Of a stretch of DNA of 64,000 nt, positions 62,001-64,000 are shown in pieces; position 1 is the first letter of the stretch, and every line of letters starts with the position of its first letter. The notes under the pieces are model-generated. The model was not told the DNA's origin. It worked only from the letters and a program-made list of their open reading frames with translations, and made no database searches. This stretch comes from KBS-83 sp051025295 (lineage in GTDB: Bacteria; Acidobacteriota; Terriglobia; Terriglobales; Acidobacteriaceae): the NCBI GenBank assembly GCA_051025295.1, contig JBMGJV010000018.1; one strand, given 5' to 3'. Position numbers and translations under genes: made by a program.

Positions 62001-64000
62001 CTGCTCGACAAGCTTCGCGCCAGCTCGCAGCAGTCCGGCCGCACGCTCTTTGTCACGCTGCTCTCTGGCTACGCAGCGCTGCTCGCGCGGCTCACCGGGC
62101 AGGACGATCTGGTCATCGGCATCCCCATGGCCGGGCAGCGTGAGATTGCAGGCAAGAGCTATGTCGGACACGCGGTGAACTTCCTGCCACTGCGCCTGCA
62201 TCCTGAGACGGCGACTCCCTTCACCGCGCTGGCCGCAGAGGTTCAGAACGCGGTCTACGACGCGCTCGATCATCAGCGGTTCACCCTGTTCTCGCTCATC
62301 CAGCAGCTCAAGCTCGAACGCGATCCGTCGCGGCTGCCACTCGCCGAGGTGCAGTTCAACCTTGAGCAGGTGGGCAACGGGCTGTCCTTCGCCGGATTGA
62401 CGGCGCGGCTGGATCCGAACCCGAAGGCCGCTGCTTCGGCGGATCTGTTCTTCAACTTCGTCGACCGCGGCACCGACCTGCTGCTCGACTGCGACTACAA
62501 CACGACGATCTTCGACGAGGCGACGATTGCGCGCTGGGTGCGCTCGTTGGAGTTGCTGGTGGCCGACGCTGCTGCCGAACCGGAGCAAACGGTGGGCGAG
62601 TTGCGCGTCCTGTCCGACGAGGACCTCGAGCGGCAGCTCGTTACCTGGAACCAGACCACGACCAGCTATCCGCGTGACCGTTCGCTGGCCGACCTCTTCC
62701 GCGAGCAGGCTGTGCGGACGCCGGACGCGATTGCGCTGGTGGCTGAGAGCGGCAATGTCACATACCGCGAGCTCGACCGCCGCTCCGACGCGTTTGCCGG
62801 CTGGTTGGCCGGGGAGGCGGGCACCATCTCCGGGCTGCGCATTGCGCTCTCGATGGAGCGCTCGCCGGAGATGATCGTCGCCATTCTGGGCGTGCTCAAG
62901 ACGGGGGGCATGTATGTACCGATCGACCCCGAGTACCCGGCCGCGCGGCTCTCGCTCTTGCTCGAAGACGCACAGCCTCACCTGCTGCTGACGCAGGAGC
63001 GGCTGCGCGATCGCTTTGCCGCGTTCCCCTGCCGGACGGTTGCAATAGAGTCGGTGCCGACCACGGTTCCATCCGGCAGCCGCACCCCGATCGCTGCCGC
63101 GGCCACCGCACCGGCGTACATGATCTACACCTCCGGGTCGACCGGAAAGCCGAAGGGCGTGGTGGTGCCGCAACGTGCGATTGCGCGGCTGGTGCTGAAC
63201 ACCGATTATGTCCACTTCGGCGCGGACGAGGTGATCCTGCAGCTTGCGCCGGTGACCTTCGACGCCTCGACGTTCGAGATCTGGGGCGCGCTGCTGCACG
63301 GGGGCCGCCTGGTCCTGATGCCCGGTACCCGGCCGGCTCCGGAGGAGATCGGGGCGGCCATACGCCAGCACGGCATCACGACCCTTTGGCTCACCGCGGC
63401 ACTCTTTCACCTGATGGTGATGGACCACCTCGCTGATCTGAAGCCGCTGCGCCAGCTGCTTGCGGGCGGCGACGTTCTGTCGGTCGCGCATGTGCGCACG
63501 CTGCTTGAAGCCGCACCCGAGCTGCGGCTCGTGAACGGCTATGGACCGACCGAGAACACCACCTTTACCTGCTGCCACACCATCCGGCTGAGCGATCTCG
63601 ATCGCGGGACGGTGCCGATCGGGCGGCCGATCGCGAACACCCGGGTCTACCTGCTCGACCGGGCGCAGCGGCCGGTACCGGTCGGCGTTCCCGGTGAGCT
63701 GTATGCAGCCGGCGATGGTCTGGCGCTGGGTTATCTGAACGCGCCGGAACTCACGGCAGAACGCTTCCTTGACCTCACGCTCGAGGCCGGCGGAACTGAC
63801 CGGCGCGAGCGGGTCTACCGGACGGGCGACCTGGCGCGCTGGACGGCAGACGGCCTGATCGAATTCCTGGGCCGGAGGGACGCACAGGTCAAGATTCGCG
63901 GCTATCGAGTGGAGCTCGGCGAGATTGAGCACGTGGCCGAGCAGTTCCCGGAGGTTCGGGCCGCGATCGTCTACGCGCATCCGGATTGGACGACGGCGGG
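56037..64000 (+). CDS. Hybrid polyketide-nonribosomal peptide synthetase, partial (runs off the window)
   Basis: Over 2,650 residues in one unbroken frame, beginning at ATG 56037 (AGGAG 8 nt upstream). Domains in order: carrier domain (residues 1-75, F-F-E-A-G-G-T-S, S38); ketosynthase (about 124-560, active-site C297 in T-A-C-S-T-S, E-A-H-G-T-G-T); acyltransferase (about 660-1008, S758 in G-H-S-I-G; H-G-F-H-S suggests malonyl-CoA); ACP (S1109 in G-L-D-S-L); class III aminotransferase (about 1300-1715, PLP lysine K1557); condensation domain (H1891-H-x3-D1896); adenylation domain from about 2205, still open at the edge. The KS-AT-ACP-aminotransferase-C-A order makes beta-amino acids for lipopeptides. 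Product unknown. Confidence 0.94.
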   Translation, partial: MAVPLIERERAVLAIFRQMLAAPALGPEDNFFEAGGTSLLAARLMSRLRAEHLLDLPVSTLFAAPTARSLTQAPHSRSRAGGSELASPHSDGGSEEAGVDARRASQGTSQIPAAATSGPAAPAVAIIAMAGRFPGAKTPEALWENLLAGRESVRRLAPEELEVPPEISAQPGYVAVRSVLEDVDQFDAALFHIYPREAEQMDPQQRVFLEVCWEALERAGHDPRRASATIGVFAGSGLNTYLLHNLARDRGFLERFTADYQAGSYVTMMGNDKDFLPTRVSWKLDLKGPSVTVQTACSTSLVAVCQACQSLMAGGCDMALAGGVSITFPQGRGYLPEEGGIVSVDGVVRPFDADAQGTVFGAGAGVVVLKRLADAERDGDRILGVIRGFATNNDGAGKGAYTAPSPQGQATVIAAAHAMAKVDPATITRIEAHGTGTPLGDPIEIAGLAEAYRRSLAGREHGSRPVVRVSTVKGHLGHLDVASGITGLIKTLLEIEHGKHLGLAHFRSLNPEIGRVLADSSVDFRFSADHEPWTPAPGAPRRAGVSAFGVGGTNAHVVIEEYSSKSRQQNTLGEAPGPQLLLLSAGTPTALTSAGQALAGWLEQHPDVPLDDVAFTLADGRTRLPWRAAVVARTPALAAAALSSPLARPVQALSTPRVVFVFPGQGIQRVGMGRELYEGEPVFREELDRCDRILTPLLGESLLEALYPQSDADTGEPNPESRLNQTRLAQPAIFAVCYALARLWQSYGVEPAMVLGHSIGEFAAATLAGALSLEEALVLIAARGRLMQEQPDGAMLAVRASEETVRALLPGELDLAAANAPQAVTVSGPAEAIDAFAATLAAQNIATRRLVTSHGFHSRAMEPVIDQLRAALPDLTLSAPALPWVSSFTGESLTPENLATWDWPRQVREPVRFADAVRTAHRTLAGDAIFLEISPVPNLLGAVRQTLAGSLDGARILPSLEADATADGLLPSLARLAALGIEPEWQRLRTAYPHHTDRPQRVLLPTYPFERKRYWVDAPHAVAPSSNPTAAAANQSLPAPNRSAAHDLQGLTMAAPASHLASPGPANSAPAASPDAAVTELKSVVAELSDLDLTAVPASTSFVELGLDSLFLTQLTQAVRARYGVKLTFRQIMGEYGTFAALADHLRPHIQVAPPAPAGPPTVAAAATGNPVAAAPAEGYAALFAQQMQAMSDLFQRQMAALGTMAPSPAAAAPVAAVPATSATSVPPPGAAPSMATHVDLAKPLPSVAAAQPSTAPEPTLGTTVPLKPLELRQEAALTPRQQQYLRELITRYNTRTAQSKQHVEQYRGVLADPRVASGFHPEWKEMVYPLVIERSQGAYLWDKDGARYIDILNGFGSILFGHSPKFVTDAVRDQLELGFPIGPQTEFAGECAALLAAMTGNERVSFCNTGSEAVMAAMRLARTVTGRNLVVLFSGAYHGQIDEVLVKSTRAERSMPAAPGIPRQSVENMLVLEYGSPAALDVIRRRQDEIAAVLVEPVQSRHPALQPVEFLRELRAITEQSGSALIFDEVVTGFRTHPGGMQQLFGIRADLATYGKVVAGGMPVGVIAGSRTYMDALDGGSWQFGDRSLPTVGVTFFAGTFVRHPLTMAAVRAVLTHLQEQGPSLQSSLNARTASLVADLGQMFSEFGFPSRIESFSSWFFFPSPAESRLARLIYYHLREQGVHLQEGFPCFLTTAHTEADLQEVRRGFQSALEAMREGEALPRPTSVPAAAVAAASATSKPAGSNLNSKADAEISEAPITAPQREILLASQLDTTASTAFNESVTLELDGPLDRTKLLDAFRTLVGRHEALRLTISPDGDRVRVTHAAPELPLVEEDWSALPADEQAARRRALLDHEATTPFDLFAGPLFRLTLLTLAPNRHALLLTAHHIVLDGWSINVLATELGALYSAAVTGTTAKLAPAHSLLEQARHEEAERTTDDARDVAAYWTCQFASLPEPLALPTDRPRPALRSHAGATYRHVFPGALLDKLRASSQQSGRTLFVTLLSGYAALLARLTGQDDLVIGIPMAGQREIAGKSYVGHAVNFLPLRLHPETATPFTALAAEVQNAVYDALDHQRFTLFSLIQQLKLERDPSRLPLAEVQFNLEQVGNGLSFAGLTARLDPNPKAAASADLFFNFVDRGTDLLLDCDYNTTIFDEATIARWVRSLELLVADAAAEPEQTVGELRVLSDEDLERQLVTWNQTTTSYPRDRSLADLFREQAVRTPDAIALVAESGNVTYRELDRRSDAFAGWLAGEAGTISGLRIALSMERSPEMIVAILGVLKTGGMYVPIDPEYPAARLSLLLEDAQPHLLLTQERLRDRFAAFPCRTVAIESVPTTVPSGSRTPIAAAATAPAYMIYTSGSTGKPKGVVVPQRAIARLVLNTDYVHFGADEVILQLAPVTFDASTFEIWGALLHGGRLVLMPGTRPAPEEIGAAIRQHGITTLWLTAALFHLMVMDHLADLKPLRQLLAGGDVLSVAHVRTLLEAAPELRLVNGYGPTENTTFTCCHTIRLSDLDRGTVPIGRPIANTRVYLLDRAQRPVPVGVPGELYAAGDGLALGYLNAPELTAERFLDLTLEAGGTDRRERVYRTGDLARWTADGLIEFLGRRDAQVKIRGYRVELGEIEHVAEQFPEVRAAIVYAHPDWTTA

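Noticed and set aside
61815..63980. 721-aa open frame on the minus strand
   Set aside because: Lies wholly opposite the C and A domains of the synthetase, which show intact motifs; high-G+C sequence readily creates antisense frames.

Overview
This is a high-G+C window of dense, mostly operonic bacterial genes. It suggests an aerobic, Gram-negative soil-type bacterium, most likely Acidobacteriota (class Terriglobia or a relative). That assignment is an inference from gene content: a heme-copper oxidase operon beside pdxST, F0 genes split from F1 with an AtpE that has a signal peptide, NuoG of the acidobacterial/proteobacterial type, SLBB/Wzz-type exopolysaccharide genes and lipoproteins. No rRNA, complete tRNA, insertion sequence, CRISPR array or prophage was seen.

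Layout. (1) 0-7.9 kb: a lone acyl carrier protein; pdxS and pdxT (PLP synthase) separated by a terminator hairpin; a three-subunit heme-copper oxidase operon with a tiny CxxC membrane protein; then a minus-strand set made of thiS, a calcineurin-like phosphoesterase and a prohibitin-tail protein. (2) 8-23.2 kb: a complex I operon in the order nuoA-C-D-x-E-(antisense gene)-F-hicA-hicB-G-H-J-K-L-M-N. It lacks nuoB and nuoI, its nuoG carries a 2-nt frameshift, and it is interrupted by a convergent gene and by a HicAB toxin-antitoxin pair. (3) 23.2-28.5 kb: an ABC-2 exporter, then the F0 half of ATP synthase (two small AtpI/AtpZ-like proteins, atpB, atpE) ending in a strong terminator, divergent from lysS. 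(4) 28.6-38 kb: Rrf2 and Crp/Fnr regulators, a YmdB-type phosphodiesterase, mutS, and a peptidoglycan-recycling operon (nagZ-like, anmK and a frameshifted lipoprotein solute-binding protein). (5) 38-47.6 kb: a stand-alone adenylation-thiolation protein whose catalytic motifs are eroded, housekeeping enzymes, a RibB with a degenerate RibA half, and several small proteins. (6) 47.9-64 kb: a XRE regulator, then an exopolysaccharide set (WecB/TagA glycosyltransferase fused to a STAS domain, Wzy/O-antigen ligase-like protein, GT2, SLBB export protein, Wzz-like protein with a dead kinase domain). This leads with a 67-nt gap into a hybrid PKS-NRPS giant gene (carrier-KS-AT-ACP-aminotransferase-C-A...) that runs off the right edge.

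How the parts work together. Regions 1-3 build a respiratory chain (NADH dehydrogenase, terminal oxidase, ATP synthase membrane sector). Region 6 looks like a cell-surface/secreted-product island: polysaccharide polymerisation and export genes directly precede a synthetase whose domain order matches beta-amino-acid-forming synthetases of the iturin/mycosubtilin and microcystin McyE type. The most promising unusual features are this polysaccharide/PKS-NRPS arrangement, the glycosyltransferase-STAS fusion, the HicAB module translationally coupled inside complex I, and several proteins that keep a fold but have lost catalytic motifs (A-T protein, Wzz kinase half, RibA half). Both frameshifts sit in simple repeats (GCGCGCG and A7), so sequencing or assembly error is a serious alternative for them.
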